Assembly (NCBI RefSeq): GCF_003182275.1
Contig: NZ_QGTR01000001.1
Location: 348,130-412,129, forward strand
Source of the DNA: Hoeflea marina
GTDB taxonomy: Bacteria; Pseudomonadota; Alphaproteobacteria; Rhizobiales; Rhizobiaceae
Reading direction: 5' to 3'
Length of the DNA stretch: 64,000 bases
In this document: piece by piece, positions 18,036 to 28,161 of the stretch
Layout: each line of letters opens with the position of its first letter
Numbering within the stretch: position 1 is the stretch's first letter
The notes under the pieces: model-generated
Told to the model about the DNA's origin: nothing
The model's input: the letters and a program-made list of their open reading frames with translations, nothing else
The model's database searches: none
Position numbers and translations under genes: made by a program

Positions 18036-18061
18036 GGGCACCGCGTGACAACGCGGTGCCC
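18036..18061 (+). terminator. Hairpin between tsf and pyrH
   Basis: A 10-bp perfect stem GGGCACCGCG / CGCGGTGCCC with a 6-base loop. The following sequence is TTCGTGT, so the T-run is weak; partial terminator or processing site. Confidence 0.5.
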
Positions 18062-18097
18062 TTCGTGTATCCGGGCTCAAACAATATGGAAAATCCG

Positions 18098-18823
18098 ATG
18101 ACAGCTGCCGAACCTCTCTACAAACGCGTCCTGCTCAAATGTTCCGGCGAGGCGCTGATGGGCGCCCAAGGCTTCGGCATCGATGTCACAGTCGCCGACC
18201 GCATTGCCTCCGACATTGCCGAGGTGGCGAGACTGGGAGTTCAGGTGGGCGTCGTCGTCGGCGGCGGCAACATCTTTCGCGGCGTGGCCGTGGCCTCGAA
18301 GGGCGGCGATCGGGTCACCGGCGACCACATGGGCATGCTCGCCACCGTGATCAACGGGCTGGCGCTGGCCACCTCGCTGCGCAAGCTCGGCATCGACACC
18401 GAGGTGCTGTCGGCCATTTCCATGCCGGAAATCTGCCAGAGCTTCTCGCAGCGCGCAGCTCTGCACCTGTTCAACCGCGGCAAGGTCGTCATCTTCGCCG
18501 GCGGTACCGGCAATCCGTTCTTCACCACCGATTCGGCCGCAGCGCTGCGCGCAGCCGAAATCGGCGCCGAGGCCATCCTCAAGGGCACCCAGGTGGACGG
18601 CATCTATTCCGCCGATCCCAAGCTCGATCCGCACGCCACCCGCTTCGACCAGATCACCCACGCCGAGGTCCTCAACAAGGGGCTGGCGGTGATGGACGTT
18701 GCCGCCGTGGCGCTGGCGCGCGAGAACAAGATTCCGATCATCGTCTTCTCCATCCATGAGAAGGGTGAGTTCGCCAAGATCATCCTCGGCGGCGGCCGGG
18801 CGACCATTGTTCGCGATCACTGA
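18098..18823 (+). CDS. pyrH: Uridylate kinase
   Basis: A 241-residue UMP kinase of the amino-acid-kinase fold (UMP to UDP, pyrimidine pathway). Motifs: KRVLLKCSGEALMG at the N-terminus, VGVVVGGGNIFRG for phosphate binding, the UMP site GDHMGMLATVIN and VIFAGGTGNPFFTTD. ATG 18098 gives MTAAEPLYKRVLL, aligning with rhizobial homologues; ATG 18086, four codons upstream, is possible but has no better ribosome binding site. It sits between tsf and frr. Confidence 0.98.
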   Translation: MTAAEPLYKRVLLKCSGEALMGAQGFGIDVTVADRIASDIAEVARLGVQVGVVVGGGNIFRGVAVASKGGDRVTGDHMGMLATVINGLALATSLRKLGIDTEVLSAISMPEICQSFSQRAALHLFNRGKVVIFAGGTGNPFFTTDSAAALRAAEIGAEAILKGTQVDGIYSADPKLDPHATRFDQITHAEVLNKGLAVMDVAAVALARENKIPIIVFSIHEKGEFAKIILGGGRATIVRDH

Positions 18824-18918
18824 CCGCGCCGTCGCGGCCTGTTCGCGCCGCGACGAACATGAGATGATCGACACAACAGCCGGTTTCGGCAGTCAGATAC
18901 AGCAGAAGGAAAAGCGCC

Positions 18919-19479
18919 ATGGCCCTGCCGATTGAACACAAGGAACTCAAGCGCCGGATGGACGGCGCGATCACCTCTTTCAAGACAGACATCGCCGCGC
19001 TGCGGACCGGCCGCGCGTCCTCCAACGTGCTCGATCCCGTGCAGGTCGAAGCCTACGGCTCCAGGGTTCCCCTCAACCAGGTCGCCAACGTCTCGGTGCC
19101 GGAGCCGCGGATGATTTCCGTCTCGGTCTGGGACAAGCAGATGGTCGGCGCGGTCGAGCGCGGCATCCGCGAGGCCAATCTCGGTTTCAACCCGATCATC
19201 GACGGCCAGAACCTTCGCATTCCGCTTCCCGAACTCAACGAGGAGCGTCGCCGCGACCTGGTCAAGGTCGCCCACACCTATGCGGAGAATGCCCGCGTTG
19301 CCATCCGTCACGTCCGCCGCGACGGCATGGACTCGCTCAAGAAGGCGGAGAAGGACGGCGACATCAGCCAGGACGACAGCCGTCGCGATTCCGACAAGGT
19401 CCAGAAGATGACCGACGAGATGATTTCCGAGATCGACCGCTTGCTCGCCGAGAAGGAAAAGGAAATCATGCAGGTCTAG
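18919..19479 (+). CDS. frr: Ribosome recycling factor
   Basis: A 186-residue two-domain (three-helix bundle plus beta hinge) factor that splits post-termination ribosomes together with EF-G. Typical segments: [18 protein letters not shown], the hinge [15 protein letters not shown] and [14 protein letters not shown], and the long C-terminal helices. The start ATG is preceded by AAGGAAAAG. It lies 95 bases after pyrH and 5 bases before uppS. Confidence 0.98.
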   Translation: MALPIEHKELKRRMDGAITSFKTDIAALRTGRASSNVLDPVQVEAYGSRVPLNQVANVSVPEPRMISVSVWDKQMVGAVERGIREANLGFNPIIDGQNLRIPLPELNEERRRDLVKVAHTYAENARVAIRHVRRDGMDSLKKAEKDGDISQDDSRRDSDKVQKMTDEMISEIDRLLAEKEKEIMQV

Positions 19480-19484
19480 GACCG

Positions 19485-20267
19485 GTGACTCGCTTGCACG
19501 CCGGAATGGAGGCTCTGGAACATATGCCGGGCATCGACCCTGACAAGGTGCCGCACCATGTCGCCATCATCATGGATGGCAATGGCCGTTGGGCAAAGGC
19601 GCGCGGACTTCCGCGCACCGCCGGGCATCATGCCGGAGTGGAGCGCGTGCGCGAAGCCGTTCGCACCGCCCGCGAGGCCGGCATCGCCAACCTGACATTG
19701 TTCGCCTTCTCCTCCGAGAACTGGAACCGCCCCAAGGAGGAGGTCCAGGACCTCATGGGGCTGCTCCGGTTCTTCATCCGGCGCGACCTGGCCGAACTGC
19801 ACAAGCAGAACGTGCGGGTTCGCGTCATCGGTTGCCGCGAGACCATCCAGTCCGACATCCGGCCGCTGCTGATCGAGGCCGAGGAGCGGACGGTCGCCAA
19901 CACCGGTCTGGTGCTGGCGATTGCCTTCAACTACGGCGCCCGCGACGAACTGACCCGCGCCATGCGCGCGATCGCCGTCGGCGTGGCCGAAGGCCGCATC
20001 GATCCGGCGACGATCACCGAGGCCGACATCGACTGCCATCTCGACACCGCCGCCATGCCGGATCCGGACCTGGTCATCCGCACCAGCGGCGAGCAGCGCC
20101 TGTCCAATTTCCTGCTCTGGCAGTCCGCCTATTCGGAGTTCGTCTTCATGCCCTGCTACTGGCCGGATTTCGACCGTGCCGCCTTTCACGAGGCGCTGGC
20201 CGAATATGGCCGCCGCAACCGGCGCTTTGGCGCGCTCGCCGCACCTGGCCTGGCGGTGGGGCAGTGA
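19485..20267 (+). CDS. uppS: Isoprenyl transferase (undecaprenyl diphosphate synthase)
   Basis: A 260-residue cis-prenyltransferase making the C55 lipid carrier for peptidoglycan and O-antigen. The catalytic Asp lies in [20 protein letters not shown]; other conserved parts are [14 protein letters not shown] and [16 protein letters not shown]. The start is GTG 19485; ATG 19506 or 19524 are alternatives closer to the conserved region. The stop codon overlaps the GTG of cdsA. Confidence 0.97.
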   Translation: MTRLHAGMEALEHMPGIDPDKVPHHVAIIMDGNGRWAKARGLPRTAGHHAGVERVREAVRTAREAGIANLTLFAFSSENWNRPKEEVQDLMGLLRFFIRRDLAELHKQNVRVRVIGCRETIQSDIRPLLIEAEERTVANTGLVLAIAFNYGARDELTRAMRAIAVGVAEGRIDPATITEADIDCHLDTAAMPDPDLVIRTSGEQRLSNFLLWQSAYSEFVFMPCYWPDFDRAAFHEALAEYGRRNRRFGALAAPGLAVGQ

Positions 20268-21100
20268 ATCCGGAGCTCGTGCTCCGAATCAAGTCAGGAC
20301 TTGTGCTCGCCGTCCTGGTTCTGGCTGCGACCTGGGCCGGCGGCATCTGGTTCCGCCTGCTGGCCGTGGCCATTGCGGTGCTGATCTTCTACGAGTTTTC
20401 CACCATCGCCAGGAACCAGGAGCGCGATCCGGTCGGCAACGGCATCGGCTGGCTTTGCGTGGCGGTTTCCGGGCTGCTGATCCTGTATGACCGGTCGTCG
20501 CTGGCGCTCGTCGTCATCGTCGCCGGCGCCATTGCCGCCGCGGCTCCGGCGCTCTTCCGCCGCAAGCCGGCCTGGGCCGCCACGGCGCTGGCCTATGCCG
20601 GGCTGTCGGGGCTGGCGCTGTCGGAAATCCGCGGCGAGGGGCTGCTGGGCCTCTTTGCCATGCTGTTCGTCTTTGCCATCGTCTGGGCTACGGACATTCT
20701 GGCCTATTTCTGCGGCCGCGCCATCGGCGGCGCCAAGCTGGCGCCATCGATCTCGCCGGGCAAGACCTGGTCCGGAGCGATCTTCGGCGCTGCTGCCGGC
20801 GTCGCGGCCGGCGTCGCCGTGGCGCTCGGCATCCGTCCGGGGGGCGACATCGCCATTCCGCTGATCGCGCTCGTCCTGTCGATTGCCAGCCAGTGCGGCG
20901 ACCTGTTCGAGTCCTGGATCAAGCGCCGGTTTTCGGTCAAGGATTCGAGCCGGCTCATCCCGGGCCACGGTGGCGTCATGGACCGGGTCGACGGCCTTGT
21001 GTTTGCCGCATTTGCAGCCTTTCTGATAGCCGGACTGATGCCGAATTCGTCCATGCTTGCCGGCGGTGACGAGCTTGCGGCAAGGTTGCTCGGGCAATAG
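20264..21100 (+). CDS. cdsA: Phosphatidate cytidylyltransferase (CDP-diglyceride synthase)
   Basis: A 278-residue inner-membrane enzyme forming CDP-diacylglycerol, the precursor of phospholipids. About eight hydrophobic segments are visible. The family signature is complete at the C-terminus: [11 protein letters not shown] directly followed by [14 protein letters not shown]. The start is GTG 20264, overlapping the uppS stop (GTGA), with GGTGGGG just upstream; the open frame continues far upstream but in the wrong reading phase for uppS. Confidence 0.96.
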   Translation: MNPELVLRIKSGLVLAVLVLAATWAGGIWFRLLAVAIAVLIFYEFSTIARNQERDPVGNGIGWLCVAVSGLLILYDRSSLALVVIVAGAIAAAAPALFRRKPAWAATALAYAGLSGLALSEIRGEGLLGLFAMLFVFAIVWATDILAYFCGRAIGGAKLAPSISPGKTWSGAIFGAAAGVAAGVAVALGIRPGGDIAIPLIALVLSIASQCGDLFESWIKRRFSVKDSSRLIPGHGGVMDRVDGLVFAAFAAFLIAGLMPNSSMLAGGDELAARLLGQ

Positions 21101-21194
21101 GGTCGCAGAGAATGAATTGCGCCTGGTTTCCGGGCTGATCGCGGGCGGCGGTCCTGCCGACCGCCATCGCAAGTGACTTCAAAGGAATGGCCCC

Positions 21195-22328
21195 ATGGAC
21201 ATCGTCTCCTCCGCAATCGGATTCCTCACCGGAACGCTGGTGCCATTCCTGGTGGTGCTGACCATCGTCGTCTTCGTCCACGAGATGGGCCATTATCTGG
21301 TCGGCCGCTGGTGCGGAATCCGGGTCCTGACCTTTTCCGTCGGCTTCGGCCCGGAGCTCGTCGGCTTCAACGATTCCCGCGGCACCCGCTGGAAGATTTC
21401 CGCCATCCCGCTGGGCGGCTATGTCAAGTTCTTCGGCGATGAGAATGCCGCCAGCGTGCCGGACAATGCCGAGGTCGCGGCCATGTCCGAGGCGGACCGC
21501 GCGCGATCGTTTCCGGGCGCATCGCTGTGGCGGCGCGCGGCGACGGTGGCCGCCGGCCCGATCGCCAATTTCATCCTGGCCATTGCGATTTTCTCCGTCG
21601 CCTTCGGCGTCAATGGCCGCATGATCGCCGACCCGGTGGTGGCCGAAGTCCGTGCCGAGAGCGCCGCCGCCGCCGCCGGCGTGGCCCCCGGTGACCGGTT
21701 CCTCGCCATCGACGGCCACCCCGTGGAGACCTTCGATGACGTCCGCCGCTATGTCGGCGTCCGGCCCGACGTGCCGATCCGGGTGACGATGGAGCGTGCC
21801 GGCCAGCCGGTGGAGCTGTCGTTGACGCCGGTCAGGACCGAGATCACCGACCGTTTCGGCAACAAGATGGAGGTCGGCCAGATCGGTGTGGTGACCAACA
21901 ATGAGACAGCCAATTTCCGGGTGAAGACCTACGGTCCGGTCGAGGCCGTGGGGCAGGGCGTGCAGGAGAGCTGGTTCATCGTCACCCGCACCTTCGGCTA
22001 TATCGGCAACATCATCACCGGGCGCGAGAAGGCCGACCAACTGGGCGGACCCATCCGGGTTGCCCAGGTTTCGGGCCAGATGGCCACTCTCGGGGTCGGC
22101 GCGCTGATCCAGCTGGCGGCTGTCCTGTCGGTTTCCATTGGATTGCTCAATCTAATGCCGGTGCCGATGCTGGACGGCGGCCATCTGGTGTTCTATGCAC
22201 TCGAAGGCATCCGCGGACGACCGCTGGGTGACACGACTCAGGAGTGGGCTTTCCGCCTCGGATTGACGGCCGTGCTCGCCCTGATGTTGTTTGCCACCTG
22301 GAATGACGTGAGCAGCCTGATCGGATGA
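21195..22328 (+). CDS. rseP: RIP metalloprotease RseP
   Basis: A 377-residue site-2-type intramembrane zinc protease. The zinc motif HEMGH is at residues 29-33 inside the first membrane helix, and the third ligand Asp is in MPVPMLDGGH near residue 322. A PDZ domain lies between (about 125-205, containing GVAPGDRFLAIDG). RseP cleaves membrane-bound anti-sigma factors and signal peptides, linking envelope stress to transcription. It is located directly before bamA, the outer membrane assembly gene, as usual in Proteobacteria. Confidence 0.97.
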   Translation: MDIVSSAIGFLTGTLVPFLVVLTIVVFVHEMGHYLVGRWCGIRVLTFSVGFGPELVGFNDSRGTRWKISAIPLGGYVKFFGDENAASVPDNAEVAAMSEADRARSFPGASLWRRAATVAAGPIANFILAIAIFSVAFGVNGRMIADPVVAEVRAESAAAAAGVAPGDRFLAIDGHPVETFDDVRRYVGVRPDVPIRVTMERAGQPVELSLTPVRTEITDRFGNKMEVGQIGVVTNNETANFRVKTYGPVEAVGQGVQESWFIVTRTFGYIGNIITGREKADQLGGPIRVAQVSGQMATLGVGALIQLAAVLSVSIGLLNLMPVPMLDGGHLVFYALEGIRGRPLGDTTQEWAFRLGLTAVLALMLFATWNDVSSLIG

Positions 22329-22528
22329 GGGGTGCGGACAGCCTGTGTTAACCGTTCGTTGAGCATGAATTGGAACATACGTGACCAAACAGCCACGCAT
22401 CGGAACGAAGTAAACAGAAATTAACTCGATCCCTTGCTTGTGGGGCAAAAGCGGGTAAAACGGCAGTGTCATGAGTCAGGACGCTTGTCGCCTGCGCGGG
22501 GACATCGGAAATAAAGGTAAGTAGATCA

Positions 22529-24874
22529 ATGAAGGCTGGTTCAAAATTCTTGAACGCTGTGTCAGCGGTTGCGCTGTCAGCGGGTATCGTTGCAACGGGC
22601 GCCTCTGGTGTCATGATGGCATCCGTTACCATCGCTGACGCAGCCGTCATCAGCCGCATTGATGTGCGCGGCAACAGCCGCGTCGATGCATCCACCGTCC
22701 GCGGCAATGTCACCATCACCCCCGGCTCGAGTTTCTCCAACGACGACATCGATGAATCGGTCAAGCGGCTGTTTGCCACCGGTCTGTTCTCCGATGTCCA
22801 GATCAGCGTGTCCGGCTCGACCCTGGTGGTCACGGTTGCCGAGAACCAGATCGTCAATCAGGTGGTCTTCAACGGCAACAAGAAGATCAAGGACACCCAG
22901 CTGAAGTCGACCGTCCAGATCCAGCCGCTGGGCGCCTACAATCCGCAGATCCTCGAAGCCGACGTGCAGGCGATCAGGGATGCCTATACGGCCATCGGCC
23001 GCAGCGACGCCACGGTCACCACCCGTCTGGTTCCCGTCGATGGCGGCCGCGTCAACATCGCCTTCGAGATCAACGAGGGCGACCGCACCAAGATTGCCTC
23101 GATCAACTTCGTCGGCAACCAGGCTTTTGGCGATGGCCGCCTGGCCGACGTGATCACGACCAAGCGCTCCGGCATGCTTTCGTTCCTGTCGCGCAAGGAT
23201 GTCTACGACGAGGACAAGCTGCGCGCGGATGAAGAGCTGCTGCGCCGCTTCTACTACAACCGCGGCTATGCCGACTTCCGCGTCATCTCCTCGTCCGCCG
23301 AGCTTGACGAGACGCGCAACGAATATGTTCTCAACATCACCGTCGAGGAGGGCGAGCGCTACACCTTCGGCGCCGTCAACGTCGAGAGCACAGTTCCCGG
23401 CGTCGATACCGAGGGCCTGCAGCGCCTTCTCGAGACCAGATCCGGGGCGGTCTATTCCGCCAAGGACGTGGAAGATTCCATTCTGGCGATTTCCGACCGC
23501 GTTGCCGGCGAGGGCTATCCCTTCGCCCAGGTGACGCCGCGCGGCGACCGCGACTTCACCAACCGTACCATTTCGGTCACCTATCTCGTCGACGAGGGCA
23601 CCCGCGCCTATGTCGAACGCATCGAGATCCGCGGCAACACCCGGACGCGTGACTATGTCATCCGGCGCGAATTCGACCTCGCCGAGGGTGATGCCTTCAA
23701 CCAGGTTCTCGTGCGCCGCGCCAAGAAGCGCCTCGATGCGCTGGGCTTCTTCGAGTCGGTCAACATCTCCACGCAGCCGGGCTCCGAGCCTGATCGCGTT
23801 GTCCTGATCGTCGATGTCAAGGACCAGCCGACCGGTGAATTCGGCGTCGGCGGCGGCTACTCGAACAATGACGGCTTCACCGCCACGCTCGACATCACCG
23901 AGCGCAACTTCCTCGGCCGCGGCCAGTTCATCCGCGCCTCGGTGGGCGGCGGATCGGATAGCCGGACCTACAGCCTGTCCTTCACCGAGCCCTATTTCCT
24001 CGGCTACCGCCTGGCCGCCGGGTTCGACATTTTCCGCAACACGGACAAGAGCTACACCGGCTTCGACCAGACCGACCAGGGCATCAACCTGCGGCTTGGC
24101 ATTCCGATCACCGAGAAGCTGGCCCTGACGACAGCCTACAAGCTGACTTCGACAGAGTACGAATACACTAGCCTCGCCAATATTGATTCCAATCCGGAAC
24201 GTGCTGTTATCGCGGACGGCGGGCGCATCACTTCCGCCCTGTCCTACACGCTGTCCTACAATTCGCTAGACGACCAGAAGCTGCCGCGCGAAGGCATTTC
24301 GGCCAAGTTCACGCAGGAATATGCGGGTCTGGGCGGCGACGCCGACTATCTCAAGACCACCGCCAAGGCGACCTATTTCCACATGCTGTCGGAATCGGCG
24401 GACATGATCGGCCAGGTCTCGGTCGGCGGCGGCCATGTCATGGCCACCAGCGGCAATCTGCGCGTCTTCGACCACTTCTTCCTCGGCCAGGAAACCATCC
24501 GCGGCTTCGACACCCGCGGCATCGGCCCCCGGGTTTTCGATGGGACCACCAATGTGGACTCCGCCGGCGGCACCACCTATTTCAACGGTTCGCTTGAAGT
24601 CTCGACACCGATGCCGTTCATCTCGCGTGATCTCGGTCTGCGCCTCAACGCTTTCGCCGATGCGGCGACGCTCTATGGCAGCGACATCAGCGCTACCGAT
24701 CTCGATGGCCAGACGGTTGAGGGCTCCGACATGGCGTGGCGCGCATCCGTCGGTCTCGGCCTGACCTGGGCCTCGCCTTTCGGTCCGCTGCGGGTCTATT
24801 ACGCCGAGCCCGTCGTCAAGGAAGACGGCGACGACATCAAGAAGTTCGGTTTCGGCGCGTCCACGCGTTTCTAA
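22529..24874 (+). CDS. bamA: Outer membrane protein assembly factor BamA
   Basis: A 781-residue outer-membrane protein with a signal peptide (first ~35 residues, ending near ITIADAAV), five POTRA domains (about 35-440; VISRIDVRGNSRVD starts the first, VERIEIRGNTRTRDYVIRREF the fifth) and a 16-strand beta barrel. The barrel insertion signal is the terminal Phe in FGFGASTRF. It catalyses folding of outer-membrane proteins. The gap to rseP is 200 bases and contains a possible weak promoter (TTGCTT at 22434, TAAAAC at 22456, 16-base spacer), so bamA may also be expressed independently. Confidence 0.98.
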   Translation: MKAGSKFLNAVSAVALSAGIVATGASGVMMASVTIADAAVISRIDVRGNSRVDASTVRGNVTITPGSSFSNDDIDESVKRLFATGLFSDVQISVSGSTLVVTVAENQIVNQVVFNGNKKIKDTQLKSTVQIQPLGAYNPQILEADVQAIRDAYTAIGRSDATVTTRLVPVDGGRVNIAFEINEGDRTKIASINFVGNQAFGDGRLADVITTKRSGMLSFLSRKDVYDEDKLRADEELLRRFYYNRGYADFRVISSSAELDETRNEYVLNITVEEGERYTFGAVNVESTVPGVDTEGLQRLLETRSGAVYSAKDVEDSILAISDRVAGEGYPFAQVTPRGDRDFTNRTISVTYLVDEGTRAYVERIEIRGNTRTRDYVIRREFDLAEGDAFNQVLVRRAKKRLDALGFFESVNISTQPGSEPDRVVLIVDVKDQPTGEFGVGGGYSNNDGFTATLDITERNFLGRGQFIRASVGGGSDSRTYSLSFTEPYFLGYRLAAGFDIFRNTDKSYTGFDQTDQGINLRLGIPITEKLALTTAYKLTSTEYEYTSLANIDSNPERAVIADGGRITSALSYTLSYNSLDDQKLPREGISAKFTQEYAGLGGDADYLKTTAKATYFHMLSESADMIGQVSVGGGHVMATSGNLRVFDHFFLGQETIRGFDTRGIGPRVFDGTTNVDSAGGTTYFNGSLEVSTPMPFISRDLGLRLNAFADAATLYGSDISATDLDGQTVEGSDMAWRASVGLGLTWASPFGPLRVYYAEPVVKEDGDDIKKFGFGASTRF

Positions 24875-24930
24875 CGCCTTCGCCAGGCGTCACCCACGGG
24901 TGGCGCCTGGCCTAGCTGATCGGTCCCGTG

Positions 24931-25977
24931 ATGGAGCCCAGTTCCTTTTACCCCCCGCATGGCGGCGTGACGATTGCCGCCCTCGCGGAGCTGTGCTCGG
25001 CCGAGTTCGATCAGCCTGACCTGGGACACCGGGTCCTGTCCGGCATTGCCCCGCTGGCCCGCGCCCAGGGCGCCGACGTCACCTTCATAACCAGCCGCAA
25101 GCCTCTGGACGACCTGCGTCAATCGCAGGCTGGCGCCGTGTTCTGCAGCCGCGCGCTGGCCTCCGAGGTGCCCGCGCATGTGGCAGCGCTCGTGGTCGCC
25201 CATCCGCAGGCAGCCTTCGCCATGGCCGCGGCAGTCCTGTTTCCCGCTGCACTACGGCCTTTGCGGATCACCACCGGTGCCGGCATCTCGCCGGCCGCCC
25301 ATGTCGATCCGTCCGCGCGGCTTGAAGACGGCGTCATCGTCGAGGCCGGGGCGGTCATCGGCGCCGATGCGGAGATCGGAGCAGGCACGCTCGTCGGCGC
25401 CGGCGCCGTCATCGGCCGCAAGGTCCGCATCGGCCGGAACTGCTCCATTTCGACCGGCTGCACGGTGCAGCACGCGCTCATCGGCAACGAGGTGATCCTG
25501 CATCCCGGCGTCCGCATCGGCCAGGACGGCTTCGGCTATGTGCCGGGCCCGCGCGGCCTCGACAAGATCGTCCAGATCGGCCGGGTCATCATTCAGGACA
25601 AGGTCGAGATTGGCGCCAACAGTTGCGTCGACCGCGGCGCGCTGGACGACACCATCATCGGCGAGGGCAGCAAGATCGACAATCTTGTCCAGATTGGCCA
25701 CAATGTCCGTATAGGCCGCCACTGCGTCATCGTTTCCCAGGTGGGCATTGCCGGCAGCACCACGGTCGGCGACATGGTGATGATCGGCGGCGCCACCGGC
25801 GTCAACGGTCATGTCCATATCGGCGACGGCGCCCAGATCGCCGCCATGAGCGGCGTGGCCGGCGACGTGCCGGCGGGCGCACGCTGGGGCGGCGTGCCGG
25901 CGCGGCCGATGCGCGGTGTGCTGCGCGATGCAGCCGATGCCAATGCACGGGCTTTTGCCCGGAACCAGAAGAACTAG
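24931..25977 (+). CDS. lpxD: UDP-3-O-acylglucosamine N-acyltransferase LpxD
   Basis: A 348-residue enzyme of lipid A synthesis (third step) with an N-terminal uridine-binding domain ([10 protein letters not shown]) and a left-handed beta helix built from hexapeptide repeats (about 105-320). The catalytic His lies in [18 protein letters not shown] 24928 directly precedes the ATG and could serve instead; I chose ATG as in homologues. It opens the lpxD-fabZ-lpxA-lpxI-lpxB block. Confidence 0.97.
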   Translation: MEPSSFYPPHGGVTIAALAELCSAEFDQPDLGHRVLSGIAPLARAQGADVTFITSRKPLDDLRQSQAGAVFCSRALASEVPAHVAALVVAHPQAAFAMAAAVLFPAALRPLRITTGAGISPAAHVDPSARLEDGVIVEAGAVIGADAEIGAGTLVGAGAVIGRKVRIGRNCSISTGCTVQHALIGNEVILHPGVRIGQDGFGYVPGPRGLDKIVQIGRVIIQDKVEIGANSCVDRGALDDTIIGEGSKIDNLVQIGHNVRIGRHCVIVSQVGIAGSTTVGDMVMIGGATGVNGHVHIGDGAQIAAMSGVAGDVPAGARWGGVPARPMRGVLRDAADANARAFARNQKN

Positions 25978-25991
25978 GGCGGAGAAGACCA

Positions 25992-26465
25992 ATGAACGAC
26001 ACTCCGGCGCGGACGCTCGAGAGCGCGGATCTCAAGGAAATCATGCGGCTTCTGCCGCATCGCTATCCATTTCTGCTGATTGACCGCATCATCCATATCG
26101 ATGGCGACAGATCGGCGATCGGCATCAAGAACGTGACGGCCAACGAGCCGCAGTTCACCGGCCATTTCCCCGGCAATCCGATCATGCCCGGGGTTCTCAT
26201 CATCGAGGGGATGGCCCAGACGGCCGGCGCCATCTGCGCCAAGTCGATCGGCGACGGCACCAACCTTGTCTACTTCATGACCATCGACAACGCGCGGTTC
26301 CGCAAGCCGGTCGTGCCGGGTGACCGGCTCGAATACCACGTTGCCAAAACCAAGCAGCGCGGCAACATCTGGAAATTCCATTGCGAAGCGATGGTCGACG
26401 GTTCCAAGGTGGCCGAGGCCGATATCGGCGCCATGCTGGTGCCCTCAGAAAGCGAATCCGAATGA
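25992..26465 (+). CDS. fabZ: 3-hydroxyacyl-ACP dehydratase FabZ
   Basis: A 157-residue hotdog-fold dehydratase of fatty acid elongation. The active-site His is in [13 protein letters not shown] and the conserved helix is in [23 protein letters not shown] 25992 follows GGAG at 25981-25984. The stop codon overlaps the lpxA start (ATGA). Its position between lpxD and lpxA is standard and balances acyl-ACP flow between phospholipid and lipid A. Confidence 0.98.
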   Translation: MNDTPARTLESADLKEIMRLLPHRYPFLLIDRIIHIDGDRSAIGIKNVTANEPQFTGHFPGNPIMPGVLIIEGMAQTAGAICAKSIGDGTNLVYFMTIDNARFRKPVVPGDRLEYHVAKTKQRGNIWKFHCEAMVDGSKVAEADIGAMLVPSESESE

Positions 26466-27289
26466 CCCTGCCTGCCGCCGCGCGCGCACCCGCCATCGTC
26501 CATCCCAGTTCCTTCATCGAGGACGGCGCCATCCTGGGCTCCAATGTGGTCATCGGGCCGTTCTGCCATGTCGGCCCGCAGGTGGTGCTGGGCGACAATG
26601 TCCGGCTGATGAGCCATGTCGTGGTCACCGGCCGCACCAGCATCGGTGCCGGCTGCCGCATCTTCCCGCAGGCCGTTATCGGCTGCGAGCCGCAGAACAT
26701 CCACTACAAGGGCGAGGACACCGAACTCGTCATTGGCGAGAACTGCACCATCCGCGAAGGCGTGACGATGAACACCGGCATGGCCAATGCCGGCGGCAAG
26801 ACCACCGTGGGCAACAACTCGCTGTTCCTGGCCTATTCCCATGTCGCCCATGACTGCCATGTCGGCGACAACGTGATCCTGTCCAACAATGTGATGCTTG
26901 CGGGCCATGTCAGCGTCGGCGATCGCGTCATCATGGGCGGCGGCGCTGCCGTGCACCAGTTCACCCGCATCGGTCACCATGCCTTCATCGGCGGCCTGGC
27001 CGCCGTCAGCAACGATGTCATTCCCTACGGCATGCTCAATGGCAATCCGGGCGTGCTGGCCGGCCTCAACATCATCGGCATGCAGCGCGCCGGCATCGAC
27101 AAGCAGTCGATTCATGCCGTTCGCCGCGTCTACAAGGCGATCTTCGACCAGACCACGCCGATCCGGGACAACATCGCCCGCATCAAGGCCGAGGGCACCG
27201 TCGTCGGCGCGGTGGCCGACATCATCAGCTTCATCGATGCGGACAGCGAACGCGCGCTCTCGTCGCCGGCGCGGGGCAAGCGGGGCTGA
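26462..27289 (+). CDS. lpxA: UDP-N-acetylglucosamine O-acyltransferase LpxA
   Basis: A 275-residue cytoplasmic acyltransferase, first step of lipid A synthesis. It is a left-handed beta helix of hexapeptide repeats (about 10-190) with the catalytic His in [14 protein letters not shown] and a helical C-terminal domain. The start ATG 26462 overlaps the fabZ stop by four bases. It follows the conserved lpxD-fabZ-lpxA order. Confidence 0.97.
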   Translation: MTLPAAARAPAIVHPSSFIEDGAILGSNVVIGPFCHVGPQVVLGDNVRLMSHVVVTGRTSIGAGCRIFPQAVIGCEPQNIHYKGEDTELVIGENCTIREGVTMNTGMANAGGKTTVGNNSLFLAYSHVAHDCHVGDNVILSNNVMLAGHVSVGDRVIMGGGAAVHQFTRIGHHAFIGGLAAVSNDVIPYGMLNGNPGVLAGLNIIGMQRAGIDKQSIHAVRRVYKAIFDQTTPIRDNIARIKAEGTVVGAVADIISFIDADSERALSSPARGKRG

Positions 27290-27294
27290 GCGCG

Positions 27295-28161
27295 ATGCTG
27301 GCCGGCGCCGCCATAGGCCGTCTGGCCATCGTGGCCGGCAGCGGCCAGTTGCCGATGCGCCTGGCCGAAGCTGCGCGCGAGGCGGGGCACACGCCCTTCG
27401 TGCTGCCGATCATCGGCGCCGCCGACCAGGACTGGTCCGGCTTCGCCCATGCCGACCTTGCCATTGCCGATCTTGCGAGCTTCGCCGCCATCACCAGGCG
27501 CGAGGAGATCAGCCACGCTGTGCTGTCGGGCGGCATCGCCCGCCGGCCGGGCCTCGGCGAGTTCCGTCCCACCTGGAGGATGATCCCTGCGGTGCCGCGC
27601 ATCTTCCGGGCGCTGGTGTCGGGCGGGGACGACGCGGTGCTGCGCAGCGTCATCGGGCTGCTCGAGAGCGTCGGCGTCAAGGTGGTCGGCGCCCATGAGG
27701 TGGTGCCCGGCCTGCTCGCCACCGGCGGCCCGCTGGGTGCGGTGTCGCCGGACGCAGCCGCATGCCGGGACATTGCGGCCGCCGCCCGCGCGGCGCTCGA
27801 ACTGGGACGCCTCGACATCGGCCAGGGCGCGATTTCGGTCGGGGGGCGGGTGATCGCGCTTGAGGGACTGGAAGGCACCGACGACATGCTGGCGCGGGTC
27901 GCCCGGCTGCGCGCCGAGGGCCGCTTGCCCGCCGGCCGCCGCGGCGTGCTGGTCAAGCTCTGCAAGCCGATGCAGGACATGCGCGCCGACCTGCCGTCCA
28001 TCGGGCCCGGCACGGTGGAGAATGCCGGCCGCGCCGGTCTTGCCGGCATTGCCGTGGAAGCGGGGCGGGCGCTGGTGCTCGACCGCGATGCGCTGATCGC
28101 CGCAGCCGACCGGGCCGGCATCTTCGTCTCCGGCATCGATCCGGCGGACCTGGCGCCATGA
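27295..28161 (+). CDS. lpxI: UDP-2,3-diacylglucosamine pyrophosphatase LpxI
   Basis: A 288-residue member of the DUF1009/LpxI family, which in alphaproteobacteria replaces LpxH to hydrolyse UDP-diacylglucosamine to lipid X. Conserved segments: GRLAIVAGSGQLP, HAVLSGGIARRPGL, LARVARLRAEGRLP and the C-terminal GVLVKLCKPMQDMRADLPS. It lies 6 bases after lpxA and overlaps lpxB by four bases (ATGA), so the cluster is translationally coupled. Confidence 0.95.
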   Translation: MLAGAAIGRLAIVAGSGQLPMRLAEAAREAGHTPFVLPIIGAADQDWSGFAHADLAIADLASFAAITRREEISHAVLSGGIARRPGLGEFRPTWRMIPAVPRIFRALVSGGDDAVLRSVIGLLESVGVKVVGAHEVVPGLLATGGPLGAVSPDAAACRDIAAAARAALELGRLDIGQGAISVGGRVIALEGLEGTDDMLARVARLRAEGRLPAGRRGVLVKLCKPMQDMRADLPSIGPGTVENAGRAGLAGIAVEAGRALVLDRDALIAAADRAGIFVSGIDPADLAP

